From Limnobacter sp. CACIAM 66H1 (lineage in GTDB: Bacteria > Pseudomonadota > Gammaproteobacteria > Burkholderiales > Burkholderiaceae_B), in contig NZ_LUJK01000032.1 of the NCBI RefSeq assembly GCF_001601825.1, positions 1-36,272 on the forward strand: a stretch of 36,272 bases of DNA. The letters are read 5' to 3'. Below the pieces are notes generated by a model. That model was not told the origin of the DNA. It searched no databases and saw nothing but the letters and a program-made list of their open reading frames with translations. Position numbers and translations under genes: made by a program. Position 1 is the first letter of the stretch. Every line of letters begins with the position of its first letter. Below are positions 23,527 to 31,782 of this stretch, one piece after another.

Positions 23527-25931
23527 TCAAGTCATTCGCCGATCGTTTGATCGCACAAATTATTCGCGCCGAGGAGTGGTTGTTTGCCAACCCGAAAATT
23601 GTGTTGGGCATGATCATGCTCGTCACCTTGGGTTTTGCCGCAGCCATTCCTCAGCTGAAGGTGTATTCCGATTTCTCGGACTTGTTACCGCAAAACCACC
23701 CCTATATCCAAACCTACAACCAACTGAAAGAAAACTTCGGTGGCGCCAACATGGTGGTGATGGCGGTGGAGGTGAAAGAAGGCACGATTTTCAACAACGA
23801 CACCTTGAAGTTGATTGAGAAAGCCACACAAGGTGTGGACAACCTGCCGAGTGTGAACCACAACCTGGTCAGCAGCTTGACTCACCGTTCCTCTCGAAAA
23901 ATTTATCTGGATGAAACCGGTGCCTTTCTTTCCGACACGTTTTACGACAGCAATAACGGCGAGTTAAGTGATACCCAACTGAAACAATTGCAGAAAGACG
24001 TGACCGCGAACCCCACCATTTACGGTTTGCTGGTGTCGCCTGATATGAAGGCCGCCTTGATTAAAGCGCAGCTGAACGAAGGTGACATTGATTACGAAAA
24101 AACATTCGGTGCGCTGATGCAACTGCGCAGTGAGTTGACCGACGACAAACACAATTTGTACACCACAGGCAACCCTGTGCTCACCGGTTGGGTATACACC
24201 TACTTAGACCAGTTGGTTGCGATCATGGCCTATACACTGGCTTTACTCACACTATTGCTGATTGTGTATTTCCGACGTTTCTACGGCATTGCCTTGCCTT
24301 TGTTGGGAATTGCTTTGTCATCGATTTGGGGTTTGGGTTTCATGGCCATGGTGGGTATTAATCTTGAGCCGCTGTCACTGCCCATTCCGTTTTTGATTGC
24401 CGCACGGGCCACTTCGCATGGTGTGCAGTTGGTGGTGCGCTATTACGAAGAACTGGCCATTGTGAAGAATGGAAAGAAGGCTGCACGTAATGCGCTGGAA
24501 GCACTTTTCCGCCCAGGTTCACTGGCCATTATTGTGGATGCCTTGGGTATTGCCGTGCTGGTGCTGGGTGCTGCACCGTTCAACTACAAGCTCGGTATCG
24601 CAGCCGGCTTCTGGGGCTTCTCGGTCATTTTCACAGTGCACTTCATGGTGCCACTGGCGCTGACCATTCTTCCCCAACCCAAAAATACCAAGAACGAAAA
24701 CCAGGGTATTCGTGATGCGCTGGGCAGCATCACAAGCAAAACCGTGGCGCGTTTCAATGGCGCTGTCACTGTGTTGGTGGCTACAGTGGCTTTGTCTGCC
24801 GTCGGATTCTATTACGTGAAAGATGTACAGATGGGTGAATCTGAGCCTGGCTCGCCAATTCTGAACCGTGATCATGACTACAACCTGGGCACCAAGGCCA
24901 TCAACGACCTATTCCCAGGTTCCGAAGAATTGCATGTGTTGGCACGCACGGCAGAGAAGGGTGGCATCAAGCGGCCAGAAGTGATGGCAGCGATTGAAAA
25001 ATTTCAGGCACACATGCTAAGCGACCCTGAGCTGGGTGGCACCAAAGCCATCCCAGGGGTAGTGCGTGTGGTGAACCGGTTATTGCACAACGACGATCCC
25101 CGCTGGGCGCAGTTGCCCGACAACGAGGCCGAAGTAGGCGGATTGATGTTTGCATATCAGGTGTCCAGTCCGATTCCAGGTGCGCTGAAAGAGTTTGTAA
25201 CGCCCGATGAGAACGAAGCCAACATAGTTTTTTACTACAAAGACCACAAGGCCAGCACCATCAACCGCATTGTTGCTTTGGCTGAGGAAGGAAAGCGCAT
25301 TGCTGAAGCCGAGGTACCCGGACTGACCATTGAACTGGGTGGCGGCATTATTGGCGTGACAGCGGCAGCCAACCAGGCTTTGCACACCGACCACATGATT
25401 ATCATTCCTGCAGTGATGATCATGGCCTTCACACTGGTGATGGTGTATTACCGCTCGGTTCATGCTGGCTGGCTGATGATCATGCCCATGCTGTTTGCCA
25501 CGCTAATGACCTACGCCTACATGGGTGCATTTGGTATCGGTATCAGTGTGAACACTGTGCCGGTGATTGCGGTGGGTGTAGGTGTCGGTATCGACTATGC
25601 CGTGTACTTCATGGACCGCATTCGCGAAGAAATGCATGTCGTCAAAAATATCAAGCAAGCCGTGATCAATGCCGTGGCCTCCACAGGCTATGCCGTCAGC
25701 TTCACTGCCGCCACGCTGATTGCTGGCGTGGTGTTGTGGATATTCATGTCCGATCTCCGATTCCAGTCTGATGCGGCCGTGCTGCTGAGTTTCATGCTGA
25801 TTGTGAATGCCATCGCCGCCATGTTGATTGTGCCGGCGTGGTGTGTGGTGTTCAAACCGAAGTTTGTAATGGGTGAAGTGCACATAGAAAAGGCACAAGC
25901 CGCTGATTTGAAACTGGCGAAAGCCGCCTGA
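23523..25931 (+). CDS. MMPL/RND-superfamily transporter
   Basis: Seen, 802 aa: TM1 (IVLGMIMLVTLGFAAAIP), a large periplasmic loop (about 45-225), a block of five TMs, then the same arrangement repeated (TM7 near residue 415, second loop to about 615, second five-TM block to about 785). The second half holds GVGVGIDYAVYFMDRIREE, with the Asp (about residue 690) expected in the proton relay. The equivalent helix of the first half reads AARATSHGVQLVVRYYEE without Asp. It resembles SSD/MmpL/HpnN-type lipid exporters rather than AcrB-type drug pumps, and there is no membrane-fusion protein or TolC gene nearby. Likely moves a hydrophobic molecule between inner membrane and periplasm; direction and cargo unknown. 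Confidence 0.9.
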   Translation: MIKSFADRLIAQIIRAEEWLFANPKIVLGMIMLVTLGFAAAIPQLKVYSDFSDLLPQNHPYIQTYNQLKENFGGANMVVMAVEVKEGTIFNNDTLKLIEKATQGVDNLPSVNHNLVSSLTHRSSRKIYLDETGAFLSDTFYDSNNGELSDTQLKQLQKDVTANPTIYGLLVSPDMKAALIKAQLNEGDIDYEKTFGALMQLRSELTDDKHNLYTTGNPVLTGWVYTYLDQLVAIMAYTLALLTLLLIVYFRRFYGIALPLLGIALSSIWGLGFMAMVGINLEPLSLPIPFLIAARATSHGVQLVVRYYEELAIVKNGKKAARNALEALFRPGSLAIIVDALGIAVLVLGAAPFNYKLGIAAGFWGFSVIFTVHFMVPLALTILPQPKNTKNENQGIRDALGSITSKTVARFNGAVTVLVATVALSAVGFYYVKDVQMGESEPGSPILNRDHDYNLGTKAINDLFPGSEELHVLARTAEKGGIKRPEVMAAIEKFQAHMLSDPELGGTKAIPGVVRVVNRLLHNDDPRWAQLPDNEAEVGGLMFAYQVSSPIPGALKEFVTPDENEANIVFYYKDHKASTINRIVALAEEGKRIAEAEVPGLTIELGGGIIGVTAAANQALHTDHMIIIPAVMIMAFTLVMVYYRSVHAGWLMIMPMLFATLMTYAYMGAFGIGISVNTVPVIAVGVGVGIDYAVYFMDRIREEMHVVKNIKQAVINAVASTGYAVSFTAATLIAGVVLWIFMSDLRFQSDAAVLLSFMLIVNAIAAMLIVPAWCVVFKPKFVMGEVHIEKAQAADLKLAKAA

Positions 25932-25975
25932 AAAATTATCAAGCAGTACAACAGCAAAAAAGGAGAAGGGGCAAC

Positions 25976-27940
25976 ATGAAAAAGATGAGACATAAACCTG
26001 CTCTGCGTTCAGCGGTGTTGGCAGCAGCCTTGCTTGGTGCACTACCAGGCATTGCAAAAGCAGCAACGTTTGAAGGCGAGGATTACGAGGTGGACTTGTT
26101 CTATGAGAACCACACCGCATTTCGAGGAAAGGACAACACCGATCAAACTGTTGGTATTGCGAAATTTCGCAACACACTGATCGCTGAGGGTGAACGCACG
26201 GGAAAGAACGGCTGGCGTTTTAACGGTATTTTTCGCGGCACTTACGACGGTGTTTACCACCTGAATCCTGACCAGTTTGGCAAAACTGCGGGTGGTCCAA
26301 TCATGCTGGAGAGCACTGCGATTGGAGGATCAGTTCCGCAAGGAGGAGGCCTGGGTTTCACTGCGGTGAACGGCGCGTTTGGTTTGCCAAATAACCAGTT
26401 TGTTGATAATTACCCCAACAATCCGAACGAGGGTTTACGTGTCAGTGGAGACCGCTGGCATGGTACCAATGGCGGTGCAGCATTTGGAGTGCCTGTTCGT
26501 CCTTGTGATGTGGATCCCCGTGGTTGCGTCGACTTTGGCGGTTACGGTGATTTGACATTTAACGAACTGGCGGCACCTGAATTCAACAGCCGCCTTGACT
26601 TTATTCGAGAGGCGTATGCCACCAATACTTTTGCATTGAAAGATGGCACTGACCTGTTTGTTAAAGTAGGGAAGCAGCAGGTAGTGTGGGGTCGTACAGA
26701 TTTGTTCCGTGTACTGGATGTAATCAACCCAGTTGATTTTTCACGCAACAATATTTACGACGAGTTAGAGGACATTCGCATTCCGATGTGGATTGCTCAG
26801 GCTGAGTGGCGCCTTGGTCCGTCAGAAACGATGCAGGATCGCAATCTGCAAGTGGTGTGGAATTTCGATCAGTTCCGCCCTAACAACCTTGGTCAGTGCG
26901 GTCAACCTAACGTAATTCTGGATGCAGGTTGTTTGTTCCGCGGTTTGAAAAACCTGTGGGACAACGGCGGCACGGTTGCTAACTTTGCATCAAATGGTAT
27001 GGGCCAACACTTCGCAACTAACTTTGGTCCTAATCAGATTGGTATTCGAAATGTGGAATTGCCGGACTGGAAGCTGGACAATACACAGCTTGGTTTGAAA
27101 TACGAAGGAATTACCCAAGAAGGCCTGAGTTTCTCGGTGAATGCATTAACCTACCGTTCTCAATTACCGTCGCTTCGGGGTATTCAAACTGGCGCTGTGA
27201 ACCCCTTCACAGGTACACCTCAAACCACTGCCAATACGCATCTGATAGCGTTTGACTTCGTCTACCCCCGAGTTAACTTGATCGGTGGCTCACTTGACTT
27301 CCAGCTGGAATCCGCAGGCGCTGCAGTTCGCGTTGAAGCCGCAATGACTGAAGGCGAAGAGTTTGCCAACACGCTTCGTCCCCAGCTGTATTCGGAGAAC
27401 AACGTGTTCCGGGCTGTGGTTGGTGTGGATCGTCCAACCTTCATCGACTGGATCAACCCACGTCGTACTACCTTGATTTCTGGTCAGTTGTTCTTGCAGC
27501 ACATTCTTGACCATGAAGTAGAGCAAAAGCCACTTGGTCTTGCCGGTATGCCTGATTGGGAAACCAACGCAATCGGAACGCTTTTGATCAAAGCTTTCCT
27601 AGCCAATGATCGGATCAGCCCTACGCTGATTATGGCGCACGACGTGCGTGCCAAAGCCACCGCAATCGCACCTTCAGTGGAATGGTTGGTGACTGACAAC
27701 TTGAAGCTGGTGTTTGGCGCCAATTTCAAGGTGGCAGACAACTCCAAGTACCAATTTGACGACTGTCGTTCTTGTAACCCGTATGCGCCATTTACCCAGT
27801 ATGCAGGAGATGGCCAAGGTGCGGCACCAGGTTCATTTGGTTTGGGTGGATTCGAGCCCTTGGGTCGATTCCGCGCTGGTCCGATTGGTGCGGCATTTAA
27901 AGAAGACGATCTGTTTGTTCAGATGCGTTACAACTTTTAA
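25976..27940 (+). CDS. DUF1302 family protein, probable outer-membrane barrel
   Basis: Seen, 654 aa: a signal peptide ending GIAKA, then a long beta-rich chain ending LFVQMRYNF (terminal Phe, outer-membrane type). Typical blocks are YEVDLFYENHTAFRGKDNT, TFALKDGTDLFVKVGKQQVVWGRTDLFRVLDVINPVDFSRN, IRIPMWIAQAEW and NLQVVWNFDQFRPN. Cys-rich patches CDVDPRGC and CRSC suggest disulfides. SD AAAGGAGAAGG before ATG 25976. DUF1302 proteins have no firmly assigned function; neighbours imply uptake, export or storage of hydrophobic compounds at the outer membrane. 41 bp before the DUF1329 gene. Confidence 0.85.
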   Translation: MKKMRHKPALRSAVLAAALLGALPGIAKAATFEGEDYEVDLFYENHTAFRGKDNTDQTVGIAKFRNTLIAEGERTGKNGWRFNGIFRGTYDGVYHLNPDQFGKTAGGPIMLESTAIGGSVPQGGGLGFTAVNGAFGLPNNQFVDNYPNNPNEGLRVSGDRWHGTNGGAAFGVPVRPCDVDPRGCVDFGGYGDLTFNELAAPEFNSRLDFIREAYATNTFALKDGTDLFVKVGKQQVVWGRTDLFRVLDVINPVDFSRNNIYDELEDIRIPMWIAQAEWRLGPSETMQDRNLQVVWNFDQFRPNNLGQCGQPNVILDAGCLFRGLKNLWDNGGTVANFASNGMGQHFATNFGPNQIGIRNVELPDWKLDNTQLGLKYEGITQEGLSFSVNALTYRSQLPSLRGIQTGAVNPFTGTPQTTANTHLIAFDFVYPRVNLIGGSLDFQLESAGAAVRVEAAMTEGEEFANTLRPQLYSENNVFRAVVGVDRPTFIDWINPRRTTLISGQLFLQHILDHEVEQKPLGLAGMPDWETNAIGTLLIKAFLANDRISPTLIMAHDVRAKATAIAPSVEWLVTDNLKLVFGANFKVADNSKYQFDDCRSCNPYAPFTQYAGDGQGAAPGSFGLGGFEPLGRFRAGPIGAAFKEDDLFVQMRYNF

Positions 27941-27981
27941 TCAAATAAAACCATAAGACACAACCTTCAAAGGAGAAGAAA

Positions 27982-29286
27982 GTGAAACCACGCTACCTCG
28001 CATTGGCACTCTCGATTTTCGGAATGACTGGTGCAGCATATGCTGCAACTGAAGCCGATTTGCAACGTTCGTTTTTTCCGTACAAAGACGGTGTTCCGAA
28101 ATTCAATGGGCTTAATCCTGGGAGCGTGGTCTCCAAGGCGAATGTCGAACAGTTTAAAGATGTGCTTGATCCCGGTATGTACATGGTGGTCAAGAATGGT
28201 TGGTATGACATCAAGGTTGGTTCAACCACCAGCTTTGATGTGGATAAGTATTATGTCGAGGCGAGCCGCAAGAACTTGGGTAAAACCAAGTTGGGCGCCA
28301 ACAATGGTGACCTGACCGGGTTTGCTGGCGGTCGGCCTTTTTTGGAGGAGCCTGACTTGAAAGATCCACGTGCAGGCGAAAAACTGGCGTGGAACTACAA
28401 GTATGGTATCAACTGGGGTGATGGCGCGGCTATTTATCCCTTCTACTGGAAATTCAGAAATCTGGAAACAGGTCAGCTGGAGCGTACGATCAAGTACAAC
28501 TTCCATTTTTTAAATTTGAAGCATCGTGTACAGCATGCACCGACACCTGAAATTTCTCCCAACCCTTCCAATTTGTTCCGAGCCATTTATGTGAAAGTGC
28601 TAGAACCGCAGGACTTGAAAGATACGCAGTTGCTGATTCAACGTTATGACGACGATCAGAAGCTGGACGAAGCCAACTTGTACCTGGGTTTTCAGCGTCG
28701 TGTGCGTCGACTGGCCACAGGGCAAACTACGGATTCTTTCTTGGGCTCCGACCTGATGATCGAGGACTTCGAGGGATACAACGGTCGGGTTTCAGACATG
28801 ACTTGGACCTTCAAGGGCACCAAGAATATCTTGATGCCTTTCTATAATCACAATGAAATGAAACTCACCGATGAGTTCAAGGAATCTGATGGATTCAAAT
28901 TCATTAATTTTGGCGGTCAGGGCCAGTGTTTCCCCGATATCACTTGGCAGTTGCGTAAGGTACATGTCCTCGAGGCAAAGCCTGTAAGCTCGTCTCACCC
29001 AATCGGCAAACGTGTGATGCATGTGGATGCTCAAACCTTTGCCGTATCGAGAACACTGGTGTACGACCGTAAGAATGAGTTGTGGAAAAGTTGGACAATT
29101 GGCAAGAGCCATCCTGATCATCATCATCCAATTAACAAGGGTACAGGTATCGCCATTGACGACAGCTTTAGCATGGTGGATGTGCAAAGCAAGCATTGTA
29201 CGACTGGTCAGTTCAAAGGCTTGGTGGATCCCAAACTGACTCCTCCCGAAATGATGCGTGTTCAGTACATGCGTGGCGGCAATTGA
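27982..29286 (+). CDS. DUF1329 family periplasmic protein, copy A
   Basis: Seen, 434 aa from GTG 27982 (AAAGGAG upstream): a signal peptide ending GAAYA, then DPRAGEKLAWNYKYG, RRVRRLATGQTTDSFLGSDLMIEDFEGYNG and DAQTFAVSRTLVYDRKNELWKSWTIG. These mark DUF1329, a family with a LolA/LolB-like fold that could carry a lipophilic ligand across the periplasm. The fold relation is recalled, the carrier role inferred. A paralogue (copy B) lies on the opposite strand 207 bp away, collinear over the full length. Last gene before a strong terminator, so possibly the end of a transcript that started at dmpC. Confidence 0.87.
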   Translation: MKPRYLALALSIFGMTGAAYAATEADLQRSFFPYKDGVPKFNGLNPGSVVSKANVEQFKDVLDPGMYMVVKNGWYDIKVGSTTSFDVDKYYVEASRKNLGKTKLGANNGDLTGFAGGRPFLEEPDLKDPRAGEKLAWNYKYGINWGDGAAIYPFYWKFRNLETGQLERTIKYNFHFLNLKHRVQHAPTPEISPNPSNLFRAIYVKVLEPQDLKDTQLLIQRYDDDQKLDEANLYLGFQRRVRRLATGQTTDSFLGSDLMIEDFEGYNGRVSDMTWTFKGTKNILMPFYNHNEMKLTDEFKESDGFKFINFGGQGQCFPDITWQLRKVHVLEAKPVSSSHPIGKRVMHVDAQTFAVSRTLVYDRKNELWKSWTIGKSHPDHHHPINKGTGIAIDDSFSMVDVQSKHCTTGQFKGLVDPKLTPPEMMRVQYMRGGN

Positions 29287-29353
29287 TCACCCCAGTGCTA
29301 TCCAGATTCCGGTAACGTCTCCCGGATAGACACCTCCACCCGGAGGCTTACAG

Positions 29354-29379
29354 CCCCTGCCTTGGTAGGGGTTTTTTTT
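29354..29379 (+). terminator. Rho-independent terminator of the long plus-strand operon
   Basis: CCCCT-GCC/GG-T-AGGGG stem followed by eight T, 68 bp after the DUF1329 copy A stop. It is the first strong intrinsic terminator I see after dmpC. Confidence 0.85.
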
Positions 29380-29423
29380 ATAACCCAAGTTGGTTGAGGA
29401 GTGTTTGATAAGTAGCAGGGCAT

Positions 29424-29456
29424 AAAAAAAACCCTGGCCTATTTGAAAGGTCAGGG
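29424..29456 (-). terminator. Rho-independent terminator of the minus-strand BVMO operon
   Basis: Read on the minus strand: stem GCCCTGACCT/AGGCCAGGG (one mismatch) followed by an eight-T tract (plus-strand A-run 29424-29431). It lies 38 bp past the DUF1329 copy B stop. With the plus-strand terminator it cleanly insulates the two convergent operons. Confidence 0.85.
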
Positions 29457-29493
29457 CAAAAGCAGATACAGACTTTGGTGTTACAAATTAACC

Positions 29494-30795
29494 TTAGTTT
29501 GTACCTCCTCGCATTTGCTGTACTGTAAACAGCCTTGGATCAGGTTGTTTTACTTCACCCCGGATCAAGCCCACTGTGCAGTGCTTGCTCTGTACGTCGA
29601 CCATGCTGAATGAATCAAACAGGGGAACGCCAGTACCCTTGTTCACGGGCAGGTGTTGATCTGGGTGACTCAAGCCAATAGTCCAGATTTTCCACAACTC
29701 GCCCTTGCGATCATAAATATTAATTTGTGGAATTGTGAATGTTTGTGCATCGATGTAGAACACTCGCTTGCTAACCGGGTGATTGTCCTTCACTGGTGAA
29801 CCCTCAACTACATAAACCTTGCGGGGTTGCCATGTGATATCAACAAAACAGTTGCCCTGTCCCGTGGAGGCAACGTATTTGTAACCGTCTGATTCCTTGC
29901 CTTCTTCGGCCAGAGGCAACTCATTGTGGTTGTACATGGGCAGAAGGACTGTGGTCGTCTCCTTGTACTTCCAGTTGGTGTCTGAAACCCGAGCGTTGTA
30001 GCCCTCAAAATCCTCGATCATCAGGTCGGTACCCAGGAACGGATCGGTTGTTTGACCCGTGGCCAGTCGACGAACTCGACGCTGAAAACCCAAGTATAGG
30101 TAAGCGTCATCCAGTTTGTTGTCATCAAGGTAACGCTGAATCAACAGCTGTGTGTCCTTGACGTCTTGAGGCTCAGATACCTTGATATAGAAGCTTCGGA
30201 AGAGTTCTGACGGGTTGGGAAGCATCTCGCCAATGGGCTCCTGGCGAACACGGAACTTGTGTTTCTGAACGTTATAGCTGAACTTAATTACGCGTTCCAG
30301 TTTGCCATCGTTCATGTTGCGGAACTGGTAGAAGAACGGATCGTATTTGCTGCCGTCACCCGCGCCAAAGTTGTATTTGAAGTTCCAGGCCAGTTTTTCG
30401 CCAGCACGCGGGTCGTTCGTCTTGGGTTCTTCGGGAAAAGGCAAACCACCTGCATAGCCTTCAATGTCGCCCAGTTTCGGCCCCAGCTTTGTTTTGTTTA
30501 GATTCTTCTTGGTTTCTGCAATATAGCTGGCATGTGGTGCGAAGTTGCTGTGTTTTCCAACTTTGATTTCGTACCAGCCATTTTTGATGGCAAATGCATT
30601 GCCCTTGTCGATATACTTTTCAAACTGTGCCAGATTGGTTTTGTTGATGACTGTACCGGGTGTCAGTCCTTGTATGTTGGGAGCACCATTCTTGTAGGGG
30701 TTGAATGCTTGATCTACATCGGCTTCGGTTGCTGCATAACTTACAAAAGTTGTTCCCATTAACGCGATGGTAATCGCAAGTTTTCTTCGCTTCAT
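29494..30795 (-). CDS. DUF1329 family periplasmic protein, copy B
   Basis: Seen, 433 aa: a signal peptide ending FVSYA, collinear with copy A throughout. Near-identical blocks are ATEAD at the mature start, DPRAGEKLAWN, EPQDxKDTQLLIQRY, YLGFQRRVRRLATGQTTD, DLMIEDFEGYN and DSFSMVDVQSKHCT. By eye well over half the residues match. ATG 30795 has GGAGGAG upstream. Only 26 bp separates it from the esterase stop, so it is the third gene of the BVMO operon and not part of the RND set. Inferred role: a dedicated periplasmic carrier or binding protein for the BVMO substrate or product. No DUF1302 partner accompanies this copy. Confidence 0.86.
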   Translation of the reverse strand: MKRRKLAITIALMGTTFVSYAATEADVDQAFNPYKNGAPNIQGLTPGTVINKTNLAQFEKYIDKGNAFAIKNGWYEIKVGKHSNFAPHASYIAETKKNLNKTKLGPKLGDIEGYAGGLPFPEEPKTNDPRAGEKLAWNFKYNFGAGDGSKYDPFFYQFRNMNDGKLERVIKFSYNVQKHKFRVRQEPIGEMLPNPSELFRSFYIKVSEPQDVKDTQLLIQRYLDDNKLDDAYLYLGFQRRVRRLATGQTTDPFLGTDLMIEDFEGYNARVSDTNWKYKETTTVLLPMYNHNELPLAEEGKESDGYKYVASTGQGNCFVDITWQPRKVYVVEGSPVKDNHPVSKRVFYIDAQTFTIPQINIYDRKGELWKIWTIGLSHPDQHLPVNKGTGVPLFDSFSMVDVQSKHCTVGLIRGEVKQPDPRLFTVQQMRGGTN

Positions 30796-30821
30796 GTTAT
30801 CTCCTCCTTGGTTATATCGGT

Positions 30822-31754
30822 CTAGTTGTTCAGTGCTGCCGTTAGTTTTTCATTGACCAGTTTGAAAGCTGATCCGCTCTTGTTGATCACTCCCTTCATC
30901 CAGAAAAAGCCATGGACCATGCCGGGAAACATGTAATAGTCAACAAAGACACCAGCCTTGCGAAGTGCTGAGGCATAGTCTTCTCCTTCATCAGTAAGTG
31001 GGTCGTATTCGGCGGTGATGATGGTAGTCGGGGGGAGGCCATTCAAGTTGGCCTTCAGGGGAGTCATGTAGGGATGTTCAACTTCCTCGCCTGGATTGTT
31101 CAGGTAGTGCCCGGCAAACCAGCCCAAGGCTGCGCTGGTCAGCAGGTATCCTTCCTTGAATTTGGTTTTTGAAGGGTAATCACCTGCTGGATTAACCAGT
31201 GGATACACCAAAGCTTGATGCTTCAGTGCAGGGCCATTCTCGTCACGGGCGATATGGGCAACTACAGTGGCGATGTTGCCGCCTGCGCTGTCGCCCATCA
31301 CTGCAATTCGAGATTGGTCTACATTCAAATCCCTGGCGTTGTTGAATACCCAAAGCAGTGCAGCGTAGGCATCCTGATGTGCAGTTGGAAACTTGTATTC
31401 AGGTGCTTTCCTGTAACCTACCGATACCACTGCTGCACCTGTGCCTTTGGCAATGCAGCGTGCCACCTTGTCGACCACATCGAGATCACCAAAGACAAAG
31501 CCGCCGCCGTGGTAATACATCACGACTGGAGGGTTGGTAGCCGCAGTGGGGTGATAGATACGTACTGGAATCTCGCCATCCTTGACGAGAACTGAATAAT
31601 CCTTGACCCGGTGTACGTCCTCTACTGGACCTTCCATTTCGATGAATGCGGGCGCAATAGCACGGCATTCTTCGACGCTCATTTGTTCAAAGCTTTTAAT
31701 GCCTTGAGCAACCATGTTCGCGAGCAGTTGCTCGACCTGTGGATCGACTGGCAT
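30822..31754 (-). CDS. HSL-family (family IV) esterase/lipase
   Basis: Seen, 310 aa alpha/beta hydrolase: oxyanion HGGG at 82-85 (MYYHGGGFVFG), nucleophile S156 (GDSAGGN), D251 (AEYDPLTDEG) and H281 (MVHGFF), the signature of hormone-sensitive-lipase-like esterases. No signal peptide, so cytoplasmic. ATG 31754 is chosen for its AGAGGAG; longer in-frame starts would run into the BVMO 3' end. Reaction: hydrolysis of a carboxylic ester or lactone. Placed 28 bp after the BVMO gene, it would open or cleave the ester the BVMO makes, a known pairing in ketone degradation. Substrate not predictable from sequence alone. Confidence 0.9.
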   Translation of the reverse strand: MPVDPQVEQLLANMVAQGIKSFEQMSVEECRAIAPAFIEMEGPVEDVHRVKDYSVLVKDGEIPVRIYHPTAATNPPVVMYYHGGGFVFGDLDVVDKVARCIAKGTGAAVVSVGYRKAPEYKFPTAHQDAYAALLWVFNNARDLNVDQSRIAVMGDSAGGNIATVVAHIARDENGPALKHQALVYPLVNPAGDYPSKTKFKEGYLLTSAALGWFAGHYLNNPGEEVEHPYMTPLKANLNGLPPTTIITAEYDPLTDEGEDYASALRKAGVFVDYYMFPGMVHGFFWMKGVINKSGSAFKLVNEKLTAALNN

Positions 31755-31782
31755 TGATATCTCCTCTTGTTGTAGGTGGCCT

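Noticed and set aside
25503-26177. 224-codon minus-strand frame across the RND 3' end and DUF1302 start
   Set aside because: Overlaps a gene boundary with good ribosome sites on the plus strand, and its translation is low-complexity His-rich.
29300-29342. Small palindromes (GTCT/AGAC and CCTCC/GGAGG) that briefly suggested an integron-type recombination site
   Set aside because: No integrase, no matching core sites and no cassette array. They are just short hairpins before the operon terminator.
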